From Paulownia fortunei (lineage: Eukaryota; Streptophyta; Magnoliopsida; Lamiales; Paulowniaceae), in the NCBI GenBank assembly GCA_019321725.1, contig CM033109.1, positions 20,863,993 to 20,927,992 of the forward strand: a stretch of 64,000 nt of DNA. Reading direction: 5' to 3'. Positions 47,701 to 59,950 of this stretch are shown piece after piece; the first letter of the stretch is position 1; every line of letters begins with the position of its first letter. The notes below the pieces were generated by a model, which had not been told where the DNA came from, ran no database searches, and was given only the letters and a program-made list of their open reading frames with translations. A program made the translations under genes and the position numbers.

Positions 47701-49856
47701 CATCACACTGATGGAGAATTAACCCATGAGATGGTCAACAGAAAGGTTTCTCAGGAAATGTTTGACAGCATTATTCGTGAAGTAGTTGAAGAAATTGGAG
47801 TTCCTGCTGCTACCCTAGTGAGTGTAATTCTTTTTGGTTATATGTTGGTCGGAAGTGGTCAGATTTGGCTGAATTTTCCCTCTAAATGAGTCAAATTGAT
47901 GAATTTGCTTATGGATCTTTCTGTTTTCATTTCGATTTTACAATATCTACCTTTTATGTTACGGCTTTATATCTTATTAAATTGTTCACTACAAATTGTT
48001 ATTCTTTTCATGGCATGTTGTAGGAGATCTAAATATTTATCATCCATTGTAAAAGGAATTATCTACCTGCAAATTTATGCGTTCCAATCAGTCATTGTTT
48101 ATATGAACTAGGTCCTACTTCAGTTGTTTACTGTTGCCTACTTTATATCAGCAAATAAATCATGCTGGAATAGTTCGAAGGATGAATTAAAATTTGTTTC
48201 TATATATGTCTGCTTTGTAGCATATTATGGGATTGACCAAACAATCAAAGCATTTCTTCAGATAGTTGGGGGATTATTGTCTCAGATTGATGGTTGACAA
48301 AATGCAGAGCACTTTAATTTGAAGGGGAGCTTTGGATACTTAAGATACAACGCTAATCAGTAAATTGATTACACATAAAGGGTGGATTTCTTCTGCAAAT
48401 GGTGTTGTTTCTTATTCTAATGAAAAGCAGTTTTTTTGGCACGTCAGCAAAGATTAGAATAAAAAAAAACACGTACAAATCAACTGTGTGATGACTGGTG
48501 ATTAGCATCCCAGTGTTCACTTTTTATGTTCTGCTTTTTCTTTCCATCCCACCACCCCTGCTCATGAATCTCCCTGAGTTTGAACTGTCCTGACTCAAGC
48601 TTGCTCTGAAATTGTTGTATATCATGTAAAAACTAGCATTATACAAACCATGACAAACTAGGGCAGAACTTAAGTTCTAGATGTTGATCATAATATTGTT
48701 ACTTGAGTTTGATCTTGTCCAGTTATGATTATAGTTTTCTGTGGAGACAATGGAAATGATCTTTTGACATTATGCAGGGCAAGCCCGTCTTTATTGGTAT
48801 ATCGCAGAGGGTGTTGAATGTTAGACCAACAGCTTTTTTCTTCATTAAATGCAGTCTTCAGTCAAAGGAGATTCAACAACTTTATTGCAGTGCTCAAGAT
48901 GGCTATGAATCAACCCAGCTTTATACTATGTCAATGGTCAGTATATATGTTTTTTGTGCTTTTGACATTGAACTGTGACTATGCAGTTTAGGTTTGTGAC
49001 GTAAAGTGGGATATTTATTGAAAAATTGGTAAACATCAAAATGTGGACTTACCATTGAGAGCGTGCACAGTACACTAGTTTCTGATGATTTGATGAAGAA
49101 GAGCCACTCGGACCAATTTGCTGGTTTGGGTAAAATCTTTAAATGGCTAAATTTTAAGGCAGCATTTTATTTTTCTAAACAGGACCTATCTCATGCAAAG
49201 TTAATGACTCCGAACACCCCACCATGTCATGATTTTTGGTTTGGAATTTCCTTTTGCTAGCATTCACCATCTTGCAAGGTCAGGCCCAGGAGCTTTCCCT
49301 TGGGGAACACAACCAAAATGCCAGAGACTTACACAGTATATTTGCTGTGTGTGTTTAATAAATTCAAGCATTATATGTGAGATATAACAGCACCATGATT
49401 GAGATTGTAGAAAGAAAAGATTTTTTGCCCAAGTCTTGTTTATCTAGAAATCAATAATTACACAGAAGAAAAAGAGTTCATAATAAAATGCTCTTTTAGT
49501 TCTACCCAACACTTCATCAAAACAAAATTATCCATGAAAAACTTTAGAACTAACTGTTTCTACAATTTCCTTTTCAACATTGCTCCTGGTCACTCTGAAA
49601 TGTCTCCTTCCTTCTATAACTTGTGAAACTTCCTAGGAAAAGAGCCATTTGGGCCATCTTTACTTGTGCTCACGCTGCTTAAAAGTGGTATGTTTTCGTT
49701 GTTGTCACTTTTAAACCTGGTTCCCACATTAATTATTACTTCACAATGGTTTATTATCAGAGTAATTTGGCGGACATTACATCTAAAATGCCTGGATGTC
49801 ACCAAGGAGGATTTGCACTCTATAAGTTGATGGTAGACGCAGCGAAGGAGAACTGA
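44790..49856 (+). CDS. NUDT9: Nudix hydrolase, NUDT9/NUDT22-like (nine exons)
   Basis: Nudix enzymes hydrolyse nucleoside diphosphates linked to another group. The animal relative NUDT22 acts on UDP-sugars; the plant substrate is less clear. Exons inferred from continuous frame and GT-AG borders: 44790-44888, 45028-45102, 45208-45264, 45678-45760, 46708-46766, 47227-47375, 47677-47817, 48778-48936, 49761-49856, encoding 305 residues, close to the Arabidopsis protein as I remember it. The N-terminal part has VVFDQAYDRIPHPD, then LGLTDYRTFVGTNLNPLW. The Nudix box is split: FPGGHPE (residues 168-174) and REVVEEIG (207-214) are separated by about 22 more residues than in the canonical box, a feature of this subfamily. 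The C-terminal GCHQGGFALYKL is typical. A possible AATAAA lies near 50401. No frame break was found. Confidence 0.9.
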
Positions 49857-52800
49857 TAGATTCTGTTAACCCTGCTGAATCAAAATTCTTCCTTTTTGTC
49901 TTACAATATTCTGTGTTACTTCTACATTTTGCTGGTAATGTAGTTCTTAAAGCATGAACCTTCTCATTAAGGAAGAACTTGATATTGCATTCTCCTTTAC
50001 GCACCAGCATGGCCCTGAAATGGCATTTTTAACACCCTTATATAGATCCATTCAGGCACAGCATGGCTATAAGACGTTATTTTAAGTTATTTTTTCTTGC
50101 ATGTCCAGGCTGTATAAATTGTAATAAGCTATTATTAATCTCCCAAAAATCAGCACTAACTGATCATTAAAGAATAAGGAAAAAGGAAAACAGTATCAGT
50201 GAATGTTTTGCCATAAAGATTTTAACAAGTGAAATGAATTATATCTAAGTTGTTACTATTGTCACACGTTTACATGAACAACAGAAATGTAATCACATGG
50301 TTATAGTGGTAATTTTTTTTGTATTGAGCTGTGATTATACATGATTGTTAATGGTAACAAATTATATATTATTTTTACCATCACCAAATTCTTGTCAATG
50401 AATAAAATTTGTGAAAATTACTATTCTGAATCATAATTGGATGACAATTTAAAATTGTCATTTATATATATTTCTTTTGTATTGTTTATTTATTTACTCA
50501 ATAATGTTATTGCTTGCCCTTCACGGTGGAGTTGTTTTTCATGATTGTGGAGGTCAATTTGGTTTGTTAGCACCTTTGTTGCTCATGAGGACCTCCAAAT
50601 TCCAGGTTAGTTATACGTCAATGAAATTAAGGGTTCCCATAGAATCTTTCATGCATTAGATTTTAGTGGAATCCACTCATAAGTCTCCAATTCATGAGTA
50701 GGTGAAGTTTAGTGAATGTGATATCCAAATTCCAAATCCCACCTTTTGTTGTCTTTGTTGTGAAATTTAGGGCTAGGATTCATTTCCCACCCTTCTTTTA
50801 TTCTTCATTTATTCTTTTAAAATAAAACTAAATATATATATATCATATTATTTAATAATTTGTTTTTCAAGCACACACGTTTTCTAATATATTGTTTCAA
50901 AATACATTCTTTCAAAACATCTTTTTTCATAACACCCAAAATAAAACTAAACATACGTTATAATTTTTAGGCAACTGTTGGCTAACACAGAAACTGCACA
51001 CACACGCAGATATATGTGTTTGTGTGTGTATGTATAGTGCATGAATTACAATCGTGGCGTATAGCAAACATGAATATGGTGCTTATTATTAGAGTGGGTG
51101 TTTGTTTATTTACATAGTATTTTTTCTGTTAGTGCTTAATATTTTGATGTTATTGTTGATTTAGTTATTCATTTAATAAATTTGAAATTTAAAATGTGAT
51201 GACTAATATTAATTATTTTTTCCCAAAAAAAAAAAACGGTTCAAGCTCAATTTTTTATCATTGTTAAGAGCTGTTTGACACCAATAGTATCTTTTGCATT
51301 ATACAAAGGGCTTAGATTTAAAATTGACCAAACTAATTCTTTCGCATGTAATAATTTTATTTATTTTTTCCCTCGGCTGGAAGCCGGCTTATGCTTTTGT
51401 CAGTTCGGTTTGGATGGAATGGTGTCATAGTAAGTTTAGGATGGATTTGATCAAATTTGAGAACTTAAAATTTAATGGTTTAATCCATTGAACCCACCAA
51501 TTTTAAAATTTTGTTTGTACAAATTTCAAACTAAATGTCAAAGAATGTCCATTTTAAAAGATGAAAAGATCGTCTTCTACGATATTCTGATCTCATGATT
51601 CAAGTTATCAATTTTATAAATGTTAGAACGGTCAATAAAAGGGAGATAGACAGAAGAATAATAGCAAATGATTAATAGGAAATGACCTTATTTTTTGGAA
51701 CAATACCACGCCTGCTTTAAGTAGTTCAATCTGATGCTTGGCTACTGTTGTGATAATATGAAATCAACCAAAATATGAAAAATGGCAATAAGATCAGTAA
51801 CCAAGGAAAAAATTGAACTTAGAAGGCCAATGAAACAAATTAATAACTGTCTATGAGTATTTGTCTCTTATCTTAATAAAGTGTCCGAAGGACGGCGCCT
51901 AGTTTTTCTTGGCGGGGGAGTGGAGAGGCCCCAAGGAGTAGCCGGTGGAGTTTATTGTTAGGAGTGATGGGTCCAACGCCAAAGTGTCACAAGGCCGGCA
52001 CCGCTCTCGGATTTAAAAAATCAAATTCATTATCTACTTCAAAACCTGATCAATCAAATTTGATCCGACCCGGACCCGAACGAAATAGATTCATTGTGGA
52101 TTTTGATTTGGACCCACACTATTATTATATCTACTACTTAGATCGGACATTATATGTAATAAAGAGGCATGAGTAAAGAAAATGAAAGAAAGAACACTTT
52201 GTTTTTTTGCACGAAATAATGTATATTAGGAAATTTTGAACATTGTGGAGCTTGTATATTATAATTTAATAGAATATAAGTTGTATTTTTAAAAGTTAAT
52301 ATTCTATTATAATTGAAATAAGTCAAGCTCATTTCACACCAATTCTTATTTGGCTTAAAGTCAATTCATAATTTCATAATTTGATTTGATTCAATGCAAG
52401 TGTTCAATCTCTACCGATGCTCAAATTTAATATGGATTGATTCAATATTACTAGATTGATTAATGGTAAGATTATTCTTGATTTCTTTTAATGTTGAGTT
52501 ATGCATAAAATATATGAAACTATTTTAAATTAATTTAACTTTCACAAACAACTCAGGAGCTAATAAAAGAATAATTGGACACAAATTCACCTTAAATAAA
52601 ATAATTGAGCTCGACAATTCCAGATTTCAACTCGAATGCTATTTTAGCTAATTTTAAAAGTTGACGATTAGCACGATTCATTTGTATCCTGATATACACT
52701 TAACATAGTTAATTGTTTTAATACCCTAAAAAATCGTGCACCTATTTTAGTATTTATGTGTAGGGGTGTTTTATGATTTGGATTTTTGAGTTGAATACCC

Positions 52801-55036
52801 AACATGTATGCCACACCGGACAGATTGAGTGCCCGACTGATCGAGTTTGGTTCTTTTGTTTTTGTTTGGTTTGGTTTGGTTTTGTTTTTATTTATTTATT
52901 TATTTTTTAATGCCCACCTAACATCAATTCGAAATATTTGAGTATCCAATAGATCGAGTGCACGAGTGTTAAAAAAAAAATATAAGGGGGTGAATTGTCT
53001 AATATCGTTTCTCCTCCCTTAATTGATTCATGACGGTTTAATTACTAAATCGCTTCCCAATGTCATATTTTGGGTTCGGTTAGATAATGAAAATCTTATT
53101 CTAGGTTATGCTTTGGGAAAGATTTGACGTGAGTTTGGTTTTTTTTTTTTTTTTTTATACATTAAATTGAGGGAGGAAGACATGTAAACTGTCTTTCTTT
53201 TCTTTTCCTCTTTTTCTTCTTTCCTTCTCTCCCGCCGTGTTTCTTCTTTTTCTTCGACAGATCTAGTTGGCCTCTTTCTTCTTCTTCGACAAATTGGGGC
53301 TTGGGTTGGGAAGGAATTTGAGTTTATGTTTCCTTTTAAATTTATTTCGAGGTACCATTTGGGTGATTGAATAGTACAATATTGCAAGATATTCGAATCA
53401 AAATTCAATAAATGGAATCGAAACCCAAATAACCTAAACCTAAATGCCCACCTAAATAATTATTTCGATTCATTTGTAGCCTGATACATTCTAACATTGT
53501 TAATTGTGTTCATACCATAAAAATTTTGCACATCCACGTGCCTATTGGACTATCTATGTCATTTGGTTCTATAAGTAAGCTCCACCAACATGATTCTCTA
53601 TTTCCTCTCTTCTCCATTTTCACACTCCTTTCTCTTTTGTTTTCTCAATCTCGCCGGCCGTTTCCTCCCGCCGGAATATTCCCTCTATTTTTTCTCTCCT
53701 TCCACTCTTACATATGCATATACTCTCTTCTTTATCTCTTTGTGTTTATTGATTTGTGGATAAAAGAGATTTAGATCCCTTGTCTCTTTTACAATTATAC
53801 ACTTGTTCCAGTAACCTTTTTTAATCTTAATTTACAAAAAATAGTGTGTACCAAAAATTCAACAATTCAATAATTCAATCTTTCAATTCTCATTCAAAAT
53901 ACGTAAAATCAAAGGGTTATTGGTATTGGAATTATCCAACAAAACCTCGTGTATATTTAAGTATTAACAGAGAGTAATCAAATAATAATAGTACTCAAAA
54001 TTAAATAAATGCATAAATGTAAAACTTTGTGGTTCATAAATGTGAAGGTAAAACTATCATTACATTGTGGTTCAGACTTCTTTAAGCCCAGTAGCCCAGT
54101 CAAATCTAGGTCACATCAATTTGAAATTTGTGGGTTTTGTTTTTTCCATGTTTTCCAGCTATTTTTAAGCGGATCTTGCAAACTTTGTTGTGTTCTTCTG
54201 GCTCTTTCTTTTAAATCTTGGTAATGTGGTTTCGTCTTGTTTCTTCAGCTTGCAAAGATTCAATCTTTATCTAATTTCAATTTTCTCGGAGCATCACCAA
54301 AAGTTGGTTTGGAATCTGAAATATAATTTGCTCTTTTTATCCCCGATATGAAATAGGATATAATTTCAATTAAGAGTTCTCGTTCTTTACTAATAAAAAT
54401 TTACTAATACCAGAAAAATATACCATTGAATTTTATGTGTAAACTAACAAAATAAAAATAACCTTACAACCGTTTTAATAGTTACCAAAAAATATTCTCT
54501 CAACCTATTTTTATTTCTCAAGAAAAAAAAAATTAAGTATTTTTTTACATTTATCATAATTTGACTCTTATAAATTATTTTTTTTAAATATCTACACTTT
54601 GTTCTCTAATTTTCTATGTTGTTTTAAGTTGTTTCACACACTCTCTTGGTGTGTCTTCTTCAATTCTCCCCTAGTTATTTTATAGACAAATCAAGATGAG
54701 ACAAAATCTACTCACTCGAGCCACTCTCATGTGATCTTTTCTTTTCGCAATTTGACTTTTGAGAGATTTGTGTTGAAATTTTCTAACACCCCTCAACTCC
54801 AAAATCCCAATAAAATAAAAGACTTCACATATAATCAACCTCAACATCTGCATGAACTCACATAACTCCTTTAACATACGTTATAGTTGTTCCATATTCA
54901 CTCATGTAATCAGAAGGGGCACACTACTCAAGCCCTACATAAATAGAAATGGCCATCCCTTTTTCACTTGGAACAAGTCCATCCATTATCAAGACTTTAT
55001 TTCTATCTGTTTCACTATATTTAATACTAACAAGTG
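49857..55036. other. Intergenic region between the Nudix gene and the SAUR pseudogene
   Basis: The first ~550 bases may be 3' untranslated sequence of the Nudix gene. No other gene is supported. A GC-rich patch at about 51885-52015 (CGAAGGACGGCGCC and AAGGCCGGCACCGC) has no recognisable coding content. Pyrimidine-rich tracts at 53190-53250 and 53595-53710 give open frames without family features. A TATA-like ACATAAATAG at about 54936 lies upstream of the SAUR pseudogene. Confidence 0.45.
52674..53531. repeat. Pair of ~67-bp direct repeats 790 bases apart
   Basis: CGATTCATTTGTATCCTGATA (52674) and CGATTCATTTGTAGCCTGATA (53466) start two stretches that stay similar through GTTAATTGT and a final TGCAC. 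The interval has no coding sequence. They could be terminal direct repeats of a very small retroelement or a local duplication. Confidence 0.5.
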
Positions 55037-55280
55037 ATGCCCAAGAAAGTAGAAGCTCATGATCCAAGGCAGGAAACTTGCGCCAAGAGGCCATTTTCTG
55101 GTGTATGTGGGCAGTGAAAAAGAAAAGATTTGTTGTTCCCACATCTTTCTTGAATAATCCATTGTTATGCAACTTCTTGATAGGGCTGCAGAGGAATATA
55201 GATTTGATAATAGAAGTGGAATCACTCTTCCTTGTGATGAAGCTACATTCCTAAGGCTCATTTCATTATTATCAAAGTAG
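55037..55280 (+). pseudogene. SAUR-type auxin-response gene, pseudogene
   Basis: The SAUR domain can be followed over about 80 codons in three pieces. RKLAPRGHFLVYVGSEKE (about 55072-55122) is the start of the domain. RFVVPTSFLNNPLL follows in another frame, then RAAEEYRFDNRSGITLPCDE and FLRLISLLSK, ending at TAG 55278-55280, in a third frame. One extra base in an A-rich run (about 55122-55128) and a second frame change near 55175 break the reading, and a TAG sits at 55050-55052 where Trp is common in SAURs. SAUR proteins are small, usually intronless, and promote auxin-induced cell expansion. No active product is expected unless these are sequencing errors. Confidence 0.82.
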
Positions 55281-55417
55281 TAGTTGTAAGTACCAGTACA
55301 AGGCATCTCCTTTTGCCTATGCTGTTTGCCATTTATATATCAAGAACTTGAATTAGACTCCTAACTTTGTCAACACAGTTGGGCCTAAAGTCACTCAAAA
55401 TGCTAAATGCTCGGGTG

Positions 55418-55745
55418 TGATTGTTTGTGATATGTGATTTAAGAGAAAATAGTGAGAAAAAATAATTTTGGAGAAAAGAAAATAAATTTTGAGAGTATGT
55501 TTTGATGTGAAATGAAAATATAATAGTTACGGTTGATGTGATGTGTATTTTTTTTTTTTAAGTATATTGGGATGTTAAATATTTTTTGAAAATAGTATGT
55601 AGATAAGAGATAAAAATATAATAATTACATGTAATATAATTTTTAAGAAAAGATGTTTGAATGTAAATATATTTTCAGAAAGTGAAAAAATTTAAGCTAT
55701 TTTTTAAAAAAAAAAAAAAAAAACTCACAACCAAACAAAATTTTG
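55418..55745. mobile_element. Possible small inverted-repeat element
   Basis: The left end GTGTGATTGTTTGTGATATG and the reverse complement of the right end (TTTGTTTGGTTGTGAGTTTT) are weakly similar, and the interior is AT-rich and noncoding with a long poly(A) run near 55710-55727. This is compatible with a MITE, but the evidence is thin. Confidence 0.35.
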
Positions 55746-56758
55746 GAGAAAATTTTTTTCATAGATGACAATCTCTCAAATATTTCCACAAGCAATTACA
55801 ATCTTAGTCTTTGATGATAAATTAGGTGGATTTTTTCATCAAGACTATTAGATCACAAGAGGTGTCCACTAACCTATAAAATTTAATGACTAATAATGGA
55901 TCGAGTTGTTTTTCACTAGAAAAATGTGGAATATCAAATAATGCGTTATACATTTATACTAGTTTATTGGGATGTTGGTACATAATGGATTGGAAAATCA
56001 TGAAAGATCGTTGTGGGTGCGATCTCTCAAATATAAGTAGTATCCCTCCCTCTCCCCCCTCTTGAATGAAATGTAAATAGGAGAAGCATTTGTAACAAAA
56101 ATAATGAGAATAATGTGATTTAGTTTGATTTCACTTTACCTACATACAAAAGTTCTATTATGATGAGATAATTTTGCATATAAATCTTGGTTGTGTATCT
56201 AGGCAATCTTAAACAGGCAACAATTAGCATGATGAGTTCTTTGCATTTGAAACATATTAGTGAAGAACCATCAAAATTATTTTTGTTCGAAGAATTTTTT
56301 AATAAAATTTTGATTGGAAAATGTTATCAGAAAATACATTGTTATTATAAATTAAGTTGAGGTATTGAACTATTTCTAAAAAAATAACTTTTCTCAAAAT
56401 CTTATTTAAAAGGTGATGAGTTCGAATCTTATTCTAACTATAGATTTTTGTTGTATCACAAGTTCCAAATACAGGAGAACTAGGAAAAGGGAGCTTCACC
56501 CCTCCCTTTTTGCTTGACTCTTTAGTGTTACAAACGTTGGTTTTAAAAATAATTGATTGCCGTTCTCGAATGCTTACAGCCCATTCTGAGAACAAATAGT
56601 TAATGAAGAACTCACGCTTTTATCTTATTGAAAAAAATGAGTTATTCTTTCTAGAATTAGATCTTAAGTCACCAAAGAAAATTTTGTTCTTATTTACTTT
56701 GATTATGATAAGCTAACTTCTTTATTACTATAAATAAGATAATTGAACATAGTGCACT

Positions 56759-57345
56759 CTATTTGATTGAATTAGAATTTAATGGAAAGAAGGCATGAAG
56801 CTTAAATAACTCGCTCAAAATGCCTTTTTAAAAGATTATGCAGTGCCATTAGGTCGAAGAAGGAGGAATAAATATTCAGCCGCCTTACGGTATTGTTTTA
56901 TTCAATGTTTGTTCAAATGTTCTTTTACCTGCAAATACAATATAGAAATTTGGCTCAACAATAATGATATCTTCCGACGTACCAAAACTAGTTGTTACCC
57001 CATTAATAATAGGAGATGTAAGGATTGAACTACGGCTCACATAATACCACCCATAAACTAAAAGTTCATTACTACAATTGCTATGAAAGTACCATTTAAT
57101 TGACTTGCGCCCATTTTAACAGTTTCAATTAATTATGTCTTTCTTTAATAAGAATAAATACGATTTTTATAAGGCTTATCTGCATGAAATTCAATGGGAT
57201 TCAAAGAAACCTTATTTTCATCCGTATGTTCTCATCTATTGGGCTCCAAATAAAATCCAACAGGATTTAGAAAGATATTGTCTTCATTCATAGGATCACG
57301 TCTTATAGGATCCCAAGTATTCACTCGATCGAAACTTCAATTCTT
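56759..57345 (-). pseudogene. accD: Nuclear copy of plastid accD (3' part), decayed
   Basis: Read on the minus strand, the sequence follows the second half of plastid accD, the carboxyltransferase beta subunit of acetyl-CoA carboxylase. Recognisable pieces are VSLNPIEFH and PYKNRI (about 57170-57200), QLNGTFIAI and FMGG (about 57045-57095), then [18 protein letters not shown] and EQTLNKT (about 56890-56970), and LHAFFPLNSNSIK before a stop at 56759-56761, which matches the accD C-terminus. A central piece of the carboxyltransferase domain, roughly between GGSMG and the TTGGV region, is missing, and stops and frameshifts are frequent. Sequence beyond the stop (to about 56600) may be plastid spacer downstream of accD. 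The plastid copy is presumably the working gene. Confidence 0.87.
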
Positions 57346-57809
57346 TTTTAACAGATATCTGTTTATAAATATTCATTTTTAATTTTAAAATTTTTGTTTA
57401 ATTTAATTCATGACAATTTTCAATTTTCGCGTTGAATCCTCAATACCTTATTCATTTGAGTTGCATTTTTTATCATTGAACCCTTTCTCTTGAAGTTAAA
57501 TCATTACTTCTCGCGTGAGTTCGTATATTAATTTAGTAAAGTGCTGAAATTTATTAAGTGGGGTTTTAAAGCGCCAATTTTACCCTCGATCGCCTGCCTC
57601 TCCACTCTCCAACTCCACTACCCAAGTCCTCCGCCACCGCAGCGGCCCCTCCGCCTCTTCGGACGGCGCTCTGCCTGTGAAATTTATGCTTCCATTCTCA
57701 CAACTTCAAGAAAAAAACAAAATTTCCTCTTTCCATCCCGGGTAATTATTCCAGTAACTAATGTACGTTCTCTAGTAATGTGGTTCGACTTGCAATTTGA
57801 GTAATAGAG

Positions 57810-59950
57810 ATGGTGGTGGCCACTGGAACGAATGCCTTCGCCAAGGAAATGGCCATCAGAAAACGAATTGCCAGCATGTACGTACAATTTTTTTATGTAT
57901 TTAGTGGATGGGCTTGAAATTTCTGCATTTGTTGGTTTTATTTGTATAGGTGGAAGCTGTATTAGTTTTTAATTTGTTTTTTGGTATACTGGGTTGATCA
58001 AATAGGTCGATTGAATGTTAGCTTTTTCCTTTTTAGTTTTTTCTAGTGATTTTTTTATGCTGAGAAATGGTACTTTTGGACTAGGGTTTTACTTGATGAA
58101 ATTTAATGGTGATCCTAATTTATTTTTTCCAAGTTTCTGATGTGATAATTTATTTGGTACTGAGAGCTCAGAAGTCATTCTGAGAATCAAAGGTATATGA
58201 ATTTTGAGAAAATATCTTGAATAGACTTCTGAATTTGTTAATGAGCAGCATGCATACTAAGCATTGAAGCCACAACAATCTAGAATTTCTGACGCTTCTA
58301 CAAACTTGGCAATAATTTTCATAAAAGAATGTGTGATGAGTAGTTAATTTAGTTGTTATCTTTCCGGTGTTGATAATTTCAGTTATCTTGTACTGTGGTT
58401 TTCTGGAAATTATATGTCAGGCCTCCCCCCCACCCCCCCTTATATGCTTCACATTCTTTTTTCCTCCTACATATTTTGGGTAGATAAGCGTATTTTAGTA
58501 TTACAAATTTGCTCAACCTATCGCGCCCTGTTGAATTTCTTAAATCTCTTTCTATCCAACTTGTCGAATTCACAGATATAATAAAAGAGAAGAGGATTTC
58601 CCATCATTAAGGGACTACAATGACTACTTGGAGGAAGTAGAGGACATGAGTAAGTATATCAGTTGTATTATATGGTACACTCTTATATCAGCATTCAATT
58701 GAAAAAAGGTGTTTGCTTGCAGTAATTAATTTAATTGAGGGAATAGATGTTCCTGCTATTGAAGCGAGAATTGCTGAGTACCAGAGAGAAAATGCTGAAC
58801 AAATCATGAATGCTCAAGCTCGCAAGGTTTTCTAGTTCTCCCTTTTAATTCATTGCATACAATATTTACCCTGAGCTAAGAGGCCAAGCCCTAGACTGCT
58901 ATGCTGTTGTTTTATCTTTTCCCATCACTTACTTGGTGTTTCTTTGAGCGAGTAGGCTGAGGAATATGCAGCTGCTTTGGCAGCAAGCAAGGGACAACTT
59001 CCGCAGACAGGTGTTGAACTTGTGAGTTGATCTTATTGTTTAAAAATAATTTTGGCTGTATATATCGTGTCTTTTCTAATTGAATCTTTAGTGTTTGTTC
59101 AATACCTTATCTATCAGGAGTACTAGAATTTTCACTTAGTGTATCTCTCTCTGGCTTTATTTTCTCCAAGTTTTGAATATGAATAATTATTTTAGCTTCC
59201 TGTGTTACTTTACCAGTTGGTGGGAGTACTCAGAAAGAATCTCTATGTCCTTTACAAGTGAAAGAATCTCTATGTCCTTTACAACAAGTTGAAAACTTTA
59301 GCAGTTTGTGTCAAAACTGAAATGTCCACATTCTGGAAGGGTATAAGACCTTGTAGAACTGCAGGCTAAATAATTTTTTTATAAGCTCGCTTCAGAAACT
59401 ATATTTGGTGAATGTTACAACGCTGGTTCTCTTTGTTTAATTATCATCATTCACCCTGACCAGAAAGAATTAAAGATGGAGTTTACATTTCTTTTCACTC
59501 CTTGTATATTCATGTTTAAAGTCTGTGACTGTATGGTAGTAATGATATAATTCGTATCTTTAAGCTTTGCCTGTCGATAATTCTTCAGTATTTCGTAACC
59601 TGCTCTTACACTTGCTGGATTTTGGGTTCTTGAGTTTACTATTTCCACTCTGGATTTTAGGAATTGCCACCTGTTTTAACTGGTTACGAACTTCATCAAT
59701 GCAGTCCTCAAGCTCCGAAGCAGGGACCAGCACTGTAGCTCAGGGGCAATATGCTCCGGCAATTGCTGGAGCTGGAATTGGGCAGCCGCGTCCAATGGGC
59801 ATGGGCCCTCAACCTGTACCTCTTGGCTCTGCTCCTGATATGCTGGGACTTGAATATGAAGATGAAGAAACAATGAAACTCCGAGCATGGGCAGCTGGAT
59901 GGAGTGTAGAAATAAGCAAGAAAAGGGCACTCAGAAGAAGCTTTTGCTAG
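57810..59950 (+). CDS. MAT1: MAT1-like CDK-activating-kinase assembly factor (five exons)
   Basis: MAT1 joins CDK7-type kinase and cyclin H into the CDK-activating kinase and links it to TFIIH in the nucleus. Exons inferred from frame and GT-AG borders: 57810-57877, 58576-58649, 58723-58826, 58956-59021, 59705-59950 (185 residues). The strongest evidence is [20 protein letters not shown] (residues 20-39), shared with animal MAT1, then an acidic coiled-coil-like stretch ([15 protein letters not shown]). The C-terminal part is Gly/Pro-rich and ends in [15 protein letters not shown], after which family members continue with a short conserved tail. Here one apparent extra A near 59933 shifts the frame, and a stop falls at 59948; skipping that base would reach a stop at 59961-59963. 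No RING finger, present in animal MAT1, is visible upstream; plant members may lack it. Confidence 0.85.

Noticed and set aside
50477..50659. Frame downstream of the Nudix gene as a further exon
   Set aside because: The Nudix protein already ends with the family's C-terminal motif and a stop at 49856. This frame has no similarity to it.
53106..53774. Frames of 100 codons (minus) and 82 codons (plus) in pyrimidine-rich DNA
   Set aside because: They translate low-complexity tracts into Arg/Glu/Lys-rich or Leu/Ser/Phe-rich sequence without family features.
56390..56470. GAGTTCGAATCTTATTC as a tRNA or SINE B box
   Set aside because: No A box at suitable distance and no cloverleaf. The match may be chance.
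57541..57804. Open frame of 87 codons just upstream of the MAT1-like gene as a possible first exon or RING domain
   Set aside because: It lacks the Cys/His pattern, ends in a stop before the MAT1 start, and looks like a Pro-rich translation of a GC-rich 5' leader.
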